DNA from: Viscum album
Lineage: Eukaryota > Streptophyta > Magnoliopsida > Santalales > Viscaceae
NCBI GenBank assembly: GCA_963277665.1
Contig: OY728121.1
Span: 953,003,097 to 953,067,096, forward strand
Length of the DNA: 64,000 bases
Direction: 5' to 3'
Position 1 is the stretch's first letter. Each line of letters opens with the position of its first letter. Below are positions 38,757 to 50,333 of this stretch, piece by piece. The notes beneath the pieces were generated by a model. It did not search any database and was not told the origin of the DNA. It saw only the letters and a list, made by a program, of their open reading frames with translations. The position numbers were made by a program, and so were the translations under genes.

Positions 38757-39563
38757 TCAAATAGCTTCCTTGGCTACATCAAAATCCACTATATGCTCAG
38801 GATCCACTATAGAATCAGTGAAAACTGATAGCTTTGAACTCTTCCATCTCACAGCTCCTCTGTTGAGATAGAAAACATATCCTGACTTCAACTTCAGATC
38901 ATTATGATCTATTTTAAAACTTGAATTGGTATAACCCCTAATGACCAGATCCTCATCTCCTACATACACTAGGAAATTATCCTTGGTTCTTCTCAGATAC
39001 TTGATGATAGCCTTAACATCATACCAATGTTGTTCTATTGGATCCACTTGATATCTACCTACCATGCCCAATGCATAGGCAAAATCAAGTCTAGTACATA
39101 ACATGGCATGCATGATTGATTCTATTGTTGAAGGATATGGGATCTTACTCATTATCTCTTTCTCATGTTGTGTCTAAGGAAACATTTTCTTAGAAAGGTG
39201 TATACCATGTGACACTGGAACCAATCCCTACTTGTATTGTTCCATACTAAATCTCTTTAGTATCTATTTAATGTATCTAATTTGACTTAGTTCGAGAATC
39301 CTCTTGGATATATCACAAATGATCTTGATCTCTGTAATATAGGCAGCTTCACCTAATTCCTTCATGGAGAAACATTTGATTAACCATTCCTTAACAGATT
39401 TTAAGGCTGGTATTTCATTTTCAATAAGTAATATATCATCAACATATACTACTAGGATAACAAACTCATTTCCACTAAACCTCTTGTAAACACATGGCTC
39501 ATATTCGTTCTTAATGAAATCAAATTCTTTTACAACTTCATTAAATTGAATGTTCCATGTCAC
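38757..39563 (-). pseudogene. E reverse transcriptase C-terminal half and RNase H, broken
   Basis: Residues encoded at 39264-39563 include the Y-V-D-D-I-L-L active-site motif of copia RT. The piece at 38757-39152 gives the connection and RNase H region, with an S-I-M-H-A-M-L-C-T-R motif, Y-L-R-R-T-K-D, and a decayed RNase H (G-Y-T-N-S, K-S-S-K). The two pieces are separated by stops. The upstream end is cut by G1, and the frame resumes at 42991 on the far side with the preceding RT residues, so the two sides clearly belong together. Confidence 0.85.
39553..39557. repeat. Target-site duplication of G1, left copy (TTCCA)
   Basis: An exact match to 42986-42990. Both sit within RT codons of E. 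Confidence 0.93.
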
Positions 39564-40153
39564 GACCCGCCCTCGGGGTCCGTGCCGTGACTACCCCAAG
39601 CCCGCCTTCCATAGGCCAGGGGTTGGCGACTAGCACCAAGGCGTAAATCCCGATAAAAAGGGAAGGCATTGCCTTTGAAAAGTAAACAAACACCACAGAG
39701 TAAGCAAGCGGAAAGTAAACACTAAACAAAAGCAGAGTACAACTGAAAGTGCGGAAAAGTAAATGGGCCAGAATACAAACCCAAACTGAAAGTAAAGTAC
39801 AACTCGAAAGGGAAAACAGCAACTGAAAAGTAAAAGCCGCTACTCCGAGCTGTCCACTGGAAATACCACCTAAAGGATGGGTACAGATAGCTCCTCTGCT
39901 CCACGGGTTCCACCGTCCGCTCCGAGCACGTCCCGCCCAGTGGTCCACCTCCGGGTACCGTCCCGCTCTGCAAGCCCCAGCTAAGGTCAACGCTGTCCGT
40001 CGTCTGCAACCAACACAACGTAGTGCGGGCAAAGCCCGTGCAGGGGTGAGTATAAGCTACTCAGTAGGGACCCCGAGACCCCTGAAGGTCTCTCAAATCC
40101 ACAAAGGATAAACCACGAATAAAGGTATAATCACGAAGTAACAACCGACACTG

Positions 40154-40183
40154 CTTAGGTATATGCCCATACATATACCTAAG
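40154..40183. other. Perfect 12-bp-stem hairpin in G1
   Basis: CTTAGGTATATG, loop CCCATA, CATATACCTAAG. The same structure with one stem mismatch is at 61663-61692 in G2. Confidence 0.85.
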
Positions 40184-40230
40184 TCATCAATTCAAATACG
40201 CTCCAACCTCCGAGCCCAAGTACAACTCAG

Positions 40231-40336
40231 TCCACACAGGAAAGTAAACGTATTCCACACAGGAAAGCAAAACGTAATCCACACAGGATTGCACAACACA
40301 ATCCACACAGGAAAGCAACAGGATTCAGCTCACACA
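40231..40336. repeat. Short-period repeats with CCACACAGG core in G1
   Basis: Four to five irregular units of about 26-30 bp, each with CCACACAGGAAAG or a variant. They sit where G2 carries its larger 31/45-bp array, although the units differ. Confidence 0.7.
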
Positions 40337-40430
40337 GATATACTTCTTCGAAAGACGATAAAGATGATCACTGATCCATCTAAGTCGTCGGACCCACGAA
40401 GGATCGATAGGTAACTAACCCCCGCAAAGA

Positions 40431-40611
40431 CCCACACAGGATCGGGCCCACACAGGACCTGTAGGCGCTGGTTCACACAGGACCGCTGAGCGCAAGGACC
40501 CACACAGGATCGGACCCACACAGGATCGGGCCCACACAGGACCTGTAGCACTGATCCACGTAGGACCGCTGAGTGTTGTAGTCGTCGTCGTCGAATCCAC
40601 ACAGGATCTCT
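40431..40611. repeat. Second CACACAGGATC repeat array in G1
   Basis: About eight units with the core CCCACACAGGATCGG or CACACAGGACC, partly in two larger duplicated blocks. The same core recurs in G2 at 62433-62547. Confidence 0.75.
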
Positions 40612-40613
40612 GT

Positions 40614-40678
40614 ACTGTCGTCGTCGCAGTCACAGTAGCAGTAGTAGCAGTAGCAGTCACAGTAACAGTCGCAGCCAG
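40614..40678. repeat. Trinucleotide-like tract (GTC/CAG)
   Basis: Imperfect GTCGTCGTCGCAG then CAGTAGCAGTAGTAGCAG, absent from the matching part of G2. Confidence 0.7.
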
Positions 40679-40791
40679 CACTAGGGTTCCTGCACACAGC
40701 AAGCTCGTTCGGAGAGTCCGCTCCACGAGCCGAGAGTCTGATACATCAACTGTCACGAAGACCAGAGTTGATGTATCCAAAAGTTTTGTAT

Positions 40792-41200
40792 CGTCAACAG
40801 GAACTCAACGCAACAGACGGTGCGTCGATCAGACGCCCGGTCTGAGAGTTATTGGCATTTTCGTCCCCGGGGCCCGGTTGGTTTTTAAGGCAAAACCAAC
40901 CCGACCGTACTCCACCTGCGTCCAAACCTCGGGCGGAGTATGCCAAAAGATCCGTCTCACTAAGAGGAACACAACACGGCTGACGGCACGTCATTCGGAC
41001 GTCCGTAGCTCTAGATATGAGTGTTTCCGCTCCGAAGGCCCGGTTGGTTTCGTGAACGAACCAACCTGGCCGAACTCAAAGTAATCTGAAACCTTGAGTG
41101 CAATATACTGAAATGACCGTCTCGATCCAAGGATCGCGTTTCCGCAGACGGTTCGTCAATCGGAGGTCCGAGGCTCAAGTTATGGCCAAAAGACCGAAAC
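40792..41200. repeat. Imperfect long repeats (about 150-170 bp, three units) in G1
   Basis: Three diverged units start near 40795, 40970 and 41135. Each begins with an ACGG...CGTC...CGGAxGTCCG type block. The first two continue with GGCCCGGTTGGTTT and its inverse, so each can fold locally. Two similar units are in G2 at about 62700-62945. Confidence 0.6.
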
Positions 41201-41209
41201 TGGTTCGAA

Positions 41210-41420
41210 ACGGGGGGGTCCGGGTCCGGGCCGACCCGGCCCGACCCCCCCCCCTGGGTCGGCCCGACTGGCTGGCCGGCCGGCGGCGCGGCGGCGCGGC
41301 GGCGCGGCGGCGCGGGGGCCGCGGCGGCCAGACGCCGCACGGGGGCTGCACGCGGGGGGCTAAGCCCCCGCTTTCTTGGAGGCGGCGGCGGGGGAAATCA
41401 ATCCCCCGCGGATAAGGGGG
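41210..41420. repeat. GC-rich microsatellite-like tract (GCGGCG, GGGCC) in G1
   Basis: Includes GGCGCGGCGGCGCGGCGGCG and a C9 run. It corresponds in place to the 20-22-bp GC-rich array of G2. Confidence 0.75.
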
Positions 41421-42985
41421 CGGCGCGGCTTATAGTCGCGCCCCTTTTTTTAAAACGCCCCCCCACGTGGGGGGCCTGTTTGTGCGGAACCGGGGGGCCG
41501 GCTGCCCCCCTCCCTTCAAAGAACCGCCCCCCTCATAAAGAGGGGGGTTTTGTGTGTTGGCCGGGGGATTAATTCCCCCGGTTTAATGCCATCCGGCCGG
41601 CCAGCTGGCCGGCCGGTTTTCTCCAACGGGACCGGAAATTCCGGTCCCCCCTTCGGCTTCCGACGCCGACGGCCCGGCCGCCGGTCTTCTCTTCCGCCGC
41701 GGCCCGGAACCGGCCGCGGTTTTCGTCATCCGGCGCGGTGTGACGGCACCGCGCCCCTCCGCCGCACCTCGATTTCTTCAACGCGGTGCGACGGCGTCGC
41801 GTTCTTGATGTTTCTTTCATGGCGCGGCGCGACGGCGTCGCGTAATAAGGATTGGGCGAATATCCGCGTGGTGCGACGGCACCACGCCACCTTGATTCAT
41901 CCACCCGCAAGCAATACAACAAGAACGATGGAGGGGGTTCGGCCGTGTTCATGCGGTCCGGCCCCCTCACGTTAAGCAATAACGCAACTTAAAATATTTC
42001 AAAGCCACACGTTAGACTTGCTAAATTCATGATCAAGAATATAATAATTAAACAATAATCAACAACCCCTACCTCGGGTATAGGTTCGAAGATTTGACAA
42101 CGTCCGCGGAAGTCAACGTCGCGGAGATCGGGCGTCGCGGTCGTCGTTCGTCAATTCCGTTGACGAAGAAATGTGTCCGATGTGATACGTCGTTGGCGAA
42201 ACCTCTTATGTCGACGAAGGGAATCCGAGGAGGAAGCGGCATTCCCTCTCGTTGACACGGAAGACGAAGAAGAGCGGAGCGGCGTTCTTCGTCGGAACTT
42301 GAGCGTTCTTCGTCAAGTTGAGCGTTCTTCGTGTTCTTCGTCAGAGTTGAAGAAGAAGAAGAAAATCTCCCAAAAGCTCTCAAGGTGGCCAAAGCTATTA
42401 ACCAAAATAAAATAAGACACTATCTTATTTTATTAACACATCAACACAAAAGAATTTCCAAAGTTTGAAATTCAAAAGGATTAACTCCAAATTAAATAAC
42501 TCATGTCATTTAATGAGGGGTTAAGTAAGTTGGGAGAAGATGAAAGGTTTAGGGGTTCGTGTGGGCCCCACCACACTTAATCCTCCCAAGGGAGGTTAAG
42601 TGGGTGTGGGTCCCACTTCCAACCCCCTTTGGTAGGTTTTATCAAGTTATAATAAAATTTGTTCTTCACAAATTTTATTTAACTCAAACTAAAAACCCCA
42701 AAACTAACTTTCAACCCGCAACAAACGCAACTTCCGAAAAGGTCTCTTTAAGCGAAAATCGGTGCTGCGAGTTCATCGGTGCCCTCGGATTTCAATTCCG
42801 GGCACCGAATCAAAAGTTAGGAAAACCCGCTCGTTCGTTCACTGAACGTACCCGAGCCAAACTTCAGAAATTAATTCCGGGCACTCCGGGCCTCGGAATC
42901 AGGTGCCGTCTGAAACCGCGCTCTTGTAAAATTCTAAAGAAAATTAAGAAAAAAAAATTTCCCTTAAATTTTACGGCTCTTTACA

Positions 42986-42990
42986 TTCCA
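42986..42990. repeat. Target-site duplication of G1, right copy (TTCCA)
   Basis: An exact repeat of 39553-39557, after which the RT frame of E resumes. Confidence 0.93.
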
Positions 42991-44694
42991 TGACCTGGAT
43001 ATTTTATTTAATACATAAATGGATCTCTACAACTTGAAAATATTTTTTTCATCCCCTGGAGTCACAAATCCTTTTGGTTGTTTCATATAGACATTTCCTG
43101 AAGGTTTCCTTTAAAGAGTGAAGTTTTGACATCCATCTTCCAAATTTCATAGTCATGGTAAGCTATTATAGTAAGTAGAATTTTGATGGAAAAAAAACAT
43201 TGAAACTGGTGAAAAGGATTCATCGTAGTCAAATCCTTGATGTTGGTTAAACCCTTTAGTCACTAGCCTTACTTTATAGGTATTTACTTTACCTTTCTTG
43301 TCCAGTTTTCTCTTGAATACCCATTTTCACCCTACAGGCTTTACATCAACTGGAACATCGACCAAAACCCAAACTTGGTTATGATACATGGAATCCATTC
43401 AAAAATTCATGGCTTATTTCCATCTTGAAGCTTCTGAGATATCTACTGCCTCTTTATGGAGAGAGTTTAATCATTTTTAACCAATAATTTTTCACCATCT
43501 TCAGTGACTAGAAAACCTTATCTCTCTAGTTATATTACCTCTCTTGTGCTTCTATGCGATACTTCTATTTTATGAACTACTTATTCCATGGGAACCTGTG
43601 GAATTTTTTCCTATACCAACTCCTGTGTATCTTGATCATCAACTTCATCAAAGTCAATCATTTCCCCACTATCCTTTTTGAGTATGTTCTCCCTCTCAAG
43701 AAATATGGTGTGTCTGGCAATAGTCACTTTCTTATCTGATGGGTTGTATAGGTATTATCCCTTTATTTCCTTGGGATACCCTATAAAGATACACTTTGTG
43801 CCCTAGGGTGCTAGTTTATTTCTTTATAAGGCCTTAAAAATTCCTCGCAACCCCATACACATGTATGAGACAAAACATGTTTCTTTCTACTCCATAAATC
43901 AAAGGGAATTTTTTTTCACTTTAGTTGGTACTTGGTTTAATGTGTATGCTACAGTTTTTAATGCATATCCCCAAAAGGATAATAGAAGATCTGCATGCCT
44001 CTCATCGAACTTACCATGTTTAACAAGGTACGGTTTTCCTTTCACTAACACCATTCTACTATGGTGTGTAAGGTGGAGTGAGGTGATATAGAATCTCAAA
44101 ATCCTATAGAAAATTGATAAACTCTTGGTTAAGATATTCACCATCTCGATCCAATCTAAGCTTATTTATCTTCTTTCTAAGTTGATTCTCAAATTCATTC
44201 TTGAATTACTTGAATTTCTCAAAGGAATCAGACTTATACCTCATCAATTAGACATAACCATATCTACTCAATTCATTAGTAAAAGTTATGAAGTAAGAAT
44301 ACCCACCTATAGATTCTAATAGATATAGTCCACACACATCAGTGTGTACCAATCCTAGAATATTTTTGGGCCTTTCAACCTATACACTAAATGGTGGCTT
44401 GGTTATTTTTCCTGTAAACAAGCATAACATATTTCAAGTGGTTTTAGCTCAGAAGAGTCTAAATAACCATCTTGATAGAGATTTTTCAAACACTTCTCAT
44501 TTACATTACCAAGAAAGTGATGCAATAGATGGGTGTTATATGATTCATGTGAACGTGATTCGTTATCAATTTCCAATACTTGGTTTTCATAATTTAATAT
44601 ATAAAGACAATTATTTAAATGTTTCATACCATAATATATGTTGTCTTTATAAAATAAAAAACATTCATTTCCAAACTTGAAAATAAACTCATCT
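42991..44694 (-). pseudogene. E GAG-pre-integrase, integrase and RT N-terminal half, broken
   Basis: From right to left on the minus strand: the GAG-pre-integrase and integrase zinc-finger region (44403-44627, with an H-H pair, a D-G-Y-L-D motif and a C-Y-A-C pair), integrase core remnants (43899-44144, with S-F-W-G-Y-A-L-K-T), then the RT start at about 43010-43150, reading W-K-M-D-V-K-T followed by a decayed F-L-N-G-type motif and, after stops, the S-R-S-W-N motif that abuts the G1 insertion. Frameshifts and stops occur throughout. The right end is cut by element C. Confidence 0.82.
44690..44694. repeat. Target-site duplication of C, left copy (CATCT)
   Basis: An exact match to 53764-53768. 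Confidence 0.9.
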
Positions 44695-46805
44695 TGTCAT
44701 GAACCAGCCTGAGTACCCTGGTAACTCGATAACTGATCCGGATCTAACGTGACCCTAAGGGAGTTCCTAATCCCCATGGGTTGGTGACAAGCACCTAGCA
44801 TCATACAATATGAAAGTGGGAATGAATTTTCTAAAAACACAACAGAAGCATGATAAATAGGTTAGTATGCATACAAGAAAAACTCCACATTGAGTAGTGT
44901 ACCATAAGTCAAATAGGCATATACGGCCCAAAGTGAAACCACAAAGTACCAAAAAATAGGATAAGTTACCCAATTCCCAATGGAAAAAACTCTCTATGCC
45001 CAAGGATCAATAACCAAAACCACCTCCAAGAGGCAATTTACCCTTGCTTGAACCTAGAAGAAAATAATCTACAAACACCTGAAGGCATGAGTAGGGTGTG
45101 AGATAAAAGCCTAGTAGGGTCTCACCGAGGATTCTATAATAATATTCCAACATTTAATTAACCAAATAAAGATTTCAATTTTAAATAAATAGGAATGGTA
45201 GTTCAAAATAATATTTAAAACAAATCATGCTTTACATTTTAAATTATGGAAGTACTTTAAACAAATTTCTTAACAAACATTTTATATAAAATAGTTTATA
45301 TAAATTCATGAGGCATGTGTAAGACTACTTACAAAATAATGACATATATTTCAAATACAAAAAAACGAGCAACATGGTCATCTTCCAAAAGGTATGGTAG
45401 TTCAGGTTATGGGATCCTCACACACTCACGTGATAAAAGTGGCAGTGTGCACACATCCCTTGACACTGGTCAAAGTGGAATCATCGGCATCCTATTAAGG
45501 AATAAGATGTGCCTATAATGTTTTTGTTAGAGTTGTAAAGTGTCAATCTGTTTTTAGGTAAATTCCAACCGATTGTTTTTGTCCCAAATAACTCACTAAC
45601 TACCTAGGATTGCATGTGCTCTAATACAACCAATGATGGGAAATTTATTTTAAGACTTCTTAAAATACAATTCATCTCATTCTCCATTTTAATATGGGAA
45701 ATTTCATTTTAAAACCCAATATGGGTTTTTAATAAAATAATGTCTTTTTCTAAGATAAAACCAATGGGTTTCTATCAAAACCATTTTAATCCATTTATAA
45801 TTTGAAATCAATTTAGAAAATTCAATTTCACAATTCAAATTCCACAATTTAATTTCCACAATTTAATTTAAACAATTTCCATCCAATTTCACAATCAATC
45901 CCTAATTCAATGGAATTGGGGGTTTTACCCAAATTCATGTCAAATACAATTTTAAATTCCCAATTCAATTGAATATAGTTTTTAATAAAACAATTGAAAT
46001 AAATTTATTAAGAAATTTAATTTAAATAAAACAAATGAATTTAAATTAAGCAATTTAGGAATAATCAAACTGGCTAATCACAATAGAACTACATACCTCG
46101 GGATCACGGGACCTCAAAACACAAATCTCTAATCGGGGGAAATCCAATAAAGAACGTCGACAATGAAGATCCTAGAATCAACCATAGATTAAAGATCTAA
46201 AATAGAGGATATTATATTCTCAAATAGTGAAGATATCTATAAAACCCTAGGGAGGAAAGAGAAGATAATGGTAGAAAGAGAATGAGAAGAGGAAACCTAC
46301 CGGGTAGAGATCGAGCGTCATTCTCCAAGATTCAATCCGATTTTGGGAGGGTGTAGAGGGTCCAAAATCACCTCTTGGGAGCTTCTAAGGAAGAAGAAAA
46401 CCTTTGGGGGTTGTACAGGTTTTTCGAGTATCTAAAAGGAAGGTTTTGGGATTTTTAAAATAATTTTCAGATTAATTATTTACCGTACTCATGGTTTCCT
46501 GGGCAGAGCCATGCAACCATGATCCCTAGATGTGCACCCCTTTTTGTATAGGTGCATGGTTTCTCCCTCATGGGTGCATAGTTTTTCAAATCATGTGCTA
46601 GACATGAAAAACCCCATTGTCTGGGTTTTCATGGTTTCCACTGAGAGGGTGCACAATTTGAGAAAATCATGTGCCAACAATGCACTACCCAAAAACTTCC
46701 AAATTTTTCCAAAAAAATCTTCTGAAACATCCCTAAATGAAACCAACCAAAGAATGGTTAAAATAGGGGTTTAGGAATACCTGAAAATAGTAACAGGATG
46801 TAATA
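44695..46805 (-). repeat. C 3' LTR
   Basis: It is 2111 bp and starts TGTCATGAACC. The far end has decayed to TAATA. It aligns throughout with 51648-53763. It carries repeated GTGCATGGTTTxxC/CCATGCACC-like inverted motifs at about 46540-46680 and no gene. Confidence 0.87.
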
Positions 46806-46816
46806 GCCTCCTCACC
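46806..46816 (-). other. C polypurine tract
   Basis: The minus strand reads GGTGAGGAGGC just before the 3' LTR, preceded by GGGGACAAAAAG. Confidence 0.6.
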
Positions 46817-46929
46817 ATAGAAACTTTTTGTCCCCAAAAAACCTACTAAGAAGCTACCATTTTAAAAATATGAGGCCACTACCCTCTCATAAGTGCCTCC
46901 CTCTCCTACATATCATGAGAATCAGAACC

Positions 46930-47070
46930 ATGTTACCATAGCACTCGAACCAAAATTATCATCCTCCCACGAAGTACCTTGGTTTTAGAATCAACTATCC
47001 TAACTGGATGTTCAGTCATGAATAAATTAGGCTCGACCTCAAGATCACTCCAGCTCATAACATGAGATAG
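46930..47070 (-). pseudogene. C chromodomain-like C-terminus of Pol
   Basis: The minus strand reads, in one open stretch, a D-L-S-H-V motif, then E-V-E-P-N, H-P-V-R-I, K-V-L-R and L-V-R-V-L-W before a stop. This is the ordered pattern found at the start of the chromodomain tail of Tekay/Del-type integrases, known to guide integration to chromatin. The remainder of the chromodomain is beyond the stop and decayed. Confidence 0.65.
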
Positions 47071-47079
47071 ATCATAAAG

Positions 47080-47960
47080 ATACTTTTAGAGCTAAGATAC
47101 ATGGAACATGTTATGTATCAATGTCATCTATGATGGAAGTTCTAAATGGTAGGAAACTTTTCTTGCCTTATCAACAACCTCAAAAGGTCCCACAAAATTA
47201 GAAGTGAGATTCTCATGCCTCCCAAACTATCAATGACCCAAATGAGGTGAAACTTAAAAAAAAATAGGTCACCAACTGAAAATTCCGATGGTTTACGATG
47301 GTGATCAGTATAAGAACATACCGGATCTGTTCTGTGTTGTCAACGTTTTCTGATGAATCAACTAAATCTTTATTGTCATCTCTTGAACCAAGCTCAGTCC
47401 AACTAAGAAACTTTCCCCAATTTCTGACCAACATAATAAAGATTTAAAATTCTGGACATATAATTCCTCAAAAGGATTTATTATGATTGAAGACTGGTAA
47501 CTATTGTTATAAGAAAACTCAACCATCCACATATGGTCATCCTATTCCCCCACTAAAGTCAATAACACAAATGCAGAGTATATCCTCAAGAAACTGTATA
47601 GGTATTTCTATCTGGCCATCTGACTCTAGATGTTATGCCATGCTCAAGCAGACCTGATATCCCAGTGCCTCCTAAAGGCCTCTCCAAAAGCAAGAAGTGA
47701 ACTGAGGATCTCTGTTAGAAAATATAGCATATGGAATTACGTGAAAACGAACTATCTCTTTCACATAGAGATTTCCCAACTCCACAACTTTGGGTATATC
47801 ATGAATGGGTATAAAGTGATCCGATTTAGTCAACCTTTCAATCACATCCCATATCATGTTCTTCTTTATCTCGATACATGGAAACCCAACCACAAAGTCC
47901 ATAGAGATCTCATCCCACTTCCTAGTTGGGACTAGAAGTGGATGAAGCAAACCCAAATGT
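47080..47960 (-). pseudogene. C integrase, broken
   Basis: The piece at 47672-47956 contains the core start W-D-E-I-S-M-D-F-V-V-G and the second catalytic region, S-N-R-D-P-Q-F-T-S, where S-D-R-D is usual. The segment near 47100-47180 keeps the H-N-M-F-H-V-S motif that precedes the chromodomain. Stops and frameshifts are numerous. Confidence 0.8.
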
Positions 47961-48299
47961 TTTTAGTGCTCATCCTTGACCTGTTGGCATGTATAACAAT
48001 GAGAGACAAAATCAGAAATGATTTGCCTCATACTTGTCCACCAGAACTATCATCGCATGTTATAGAATATCTTTATGGTTCCTGGGTTCAATGCCCACTG
48101 AGAACTATGGAAATCCCCCATAACAACTTTTTTGACCGATAACGGTACAAAAAAAATGATTCTTATAATGTAGAATTCCCTCAGTGGAGAATGAATAGTC
48201 AGGCACAGTCTCCCCACCATTAAGAGAGTCTATAATTCTACGGAACTCATCATCAAGCTATTTTTCCTGAAGAATCATTTCGAGAAGAGTAGATGTGAA

Positions 48300-48850
48300 T
48301 TGAAAACTTTACTAAGAAACTTCATCCCCTATTTCCTGAACTCCAATATGAAACTTTGAAAAAATATCCATCAGGTTCCACTCTTTTGAATATTCTTTCA
48401 TTGCCTAGGTTAGAAGTTTTCTGCTCAACGAATCTACAAGGAAATTCCCTTTCCCTGGGATATAGGCGATGTCAAAGTTGAAAGATTGAAAATATTCCAC
48501 CCAATGCCTCTTGTGGAGATTCAAATATTTTTGAGAGAAGATATAACTCAAAATCTTATGGTCAGAAAACATGGTAAATCTTTCTCTGAAAAAGGTAATG
48601 TCACCAAATCTTAAGTGTGTGCATCACAGCTATGAGTTCAAGGTCATGGGTCAGATAATTATTCTCATTTAAACTAAGTTTATGAGATCCATAAGTAATG
48701 ACATGATCACCCTGCATAAGAACATATCCCAAATTTGAACCTGATGCATCACAAAAACCACATAGCCCTGCCTGACCTTTGGAAGAGTCAACACCAGCAC
48801 AGTAGTCAAAATGCATTTCATCTCGACAAAAGAACTCTAACATTTCTCAT
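48300..48850 (-). pseudogene. C RNase H, broken
   Basis: The open piece at 48601-48843 includes C-D-A-S-G-S-N-L-G-Y-V-L-M-Q, with Y-G-S-H-K-L and the H-D-L-E-L segment typical of gypsy RNase H. The downstream part is in other frames. Confidence 0.8.
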
Positions 48851-48859
48851 CCTAGGTGA

Positions 48860-49690
48860 ACTTTACTCCCTTATAAGTTATAACAATCATTGAAGAAGCC
48901 AACTTTGATAATTCCTTAATGAACTGGTGATAATACCAAGCTATGCCCAAGAAGATCTAGATATTGAAAACATTTCTTGGTTGCTACCATCTCATAATAG
49001 CTTTCACCTTATCATGATCAACTAAGATACCATGTTTTGACACCACGTGTCCCGGTAATTTCACTTCCTGAATCTAGAAATCACATTTTGAAATCTTGGA
49101 ATAAAGTTGGTGTTTCCTCAAAAGTTCCAGAACTACTCACAAATGATGCACATGATCCTCTTTGGGATTAGAGTAAACAAGGATGTCATCCAAAAATACT
49201 ACCACAAAGGTATCAAGATACTCATGGAAAATCCTGATCATTAAAACCATCAAGATTATAGGAGCATTGGTTAGACCAAAATGCATGGCAAGGTACTCAT
49301 AATGGTTGTACCTACTCTGAAAGGAAGTTTTATGAATGTCATATTCCTTTATTCTCGACTGATGGTAACTAGACCGAAGATCAATATTCGACAACCAATT
49401 TTCCCCTTTCAACTGGTCAAACATATCATCAATCTGTGGCAACGAGTACTTGTTCTTTCTCGTGTCTCTATTGAGTTTTTGGTAATCCACACAAAGGTGA
49501 AGTGAGCCATTATATTTCTTAGCAAAGAGAACTGGCGCCGCCCAAGGTGACACACTCGGGTGTATAAAGCCTTTCTCGAGAAGATCGTCCAACTGAGTCT
49601 TTGTATCTTTCATTTTAGCTGGTGCCATGTGATAAGAGGGAATAGACACTAGTTGAGTACTAGGTACCAAATCAATAGAAAACTCTACCT
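48860..49690 (-). pseudogene. C reverse transcriptase, broken
   Basis: The longest piece (49137-49670) shows [20 protein letters not shown], the [10 protein letters not shown] block and the active site F-L-D-D-I-L-V-Y. The active-site aspartates survive, but the frame is interrupted before the thumb region. Confidence 0.88.
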
Positions 49691-49952
49691 CCCTTACCGG
49701 TGGAAAACCAGAGAAGTATGAAGGAAACCCATTGGGAAACTCTATGACAACTAAAGGGCGATCACCTCTAAAAGATTCTCACTCCATGTCAAAAGAAAAC
49801 ACAAATATCACTTTCCCAAACTCTAGATAAGAAGGTCAGTCTCTAAATGACCTCATATCCCATTCTCCTTGAAAGATATGGAAAAACTCATTGGGTGCAG
49901 TAAATGAGACCCATCGAAGATAATAATCAATTTAGGATTTATTAACAATGAT

Positions 49953-50288
49953 CTAATCCATCTTGAATATGATGTCAAATGGATTCATGTTGAGAACTAG
50001 AAAATCCCAAGCAAGCTCTACATACGATAAAGAGAAATCACAAGCGGGGCTATGGAGACCTTGCTCTCTCTTGGTTCCAAGAGGTGTAGTAATATCCATC
50101 ACATAAGATAAAATCTCTATAGGAAGATTTAGAATATTAACAATGCGGGTTGAAATAAATGAATGAGTTGTACCATTATCAATTAAAGTAGTCACTAATG
50201 ACAAATCTATAGTGATGGTACCTCTCATAGTCACCAGACCTATATCTGCTTCCTCTTGAGACTTTTCCACCATGTGAAGAAGCTTCAT
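49953..50288 (-). pseudogene. C aspartic protease, broken
   Basis: The sequence shows L-I-D-N-G-T-T-H-S-F-I-S, where L-I-D-S-G-A-T-H-S-F is usual; the catalytic Asp is kept but the triad is changed from D-S-G to D-N-G. It is followed by the I-I-F-K-M-D end. Confidence 0.82.
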
Positions 50289-50333
50289 TCCAGATGCCTA
50301 TGGATGGAACCACTTTGTTTTTGAAGCGTAAAA

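Larger units (their letters stand above)
39558..42985 (-). mobile_element. G1: solo LTR of a GC-rich gypsy (chromovirus-like) family
   Basis: The 3428-bp segment starts TGTCACGACCC and ends CTTTACA, with perfect TTCCA duplications, and has no interior. This is the product expected from recombination between the two LTRs of a full element. Its beginning is alignable with the LTRs of C (a shared block around GGGTTGG, GAC, AAGCACC) and, closely, with G2 at 61070. By that comparison the source element was on the minus strand. The right two-thirds is very GC-rich, unlike its surroundings. Several apparent open frames are compositional and none is supported. Confidence 0.92.

Noticed and set aside
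40330..42415. Several GC-rich frames of 80-145 codons in G1
   Set aside because: The region is LTR by its ends and target duplication; the frames are not conserved in G2 and are rich in simple repeats.
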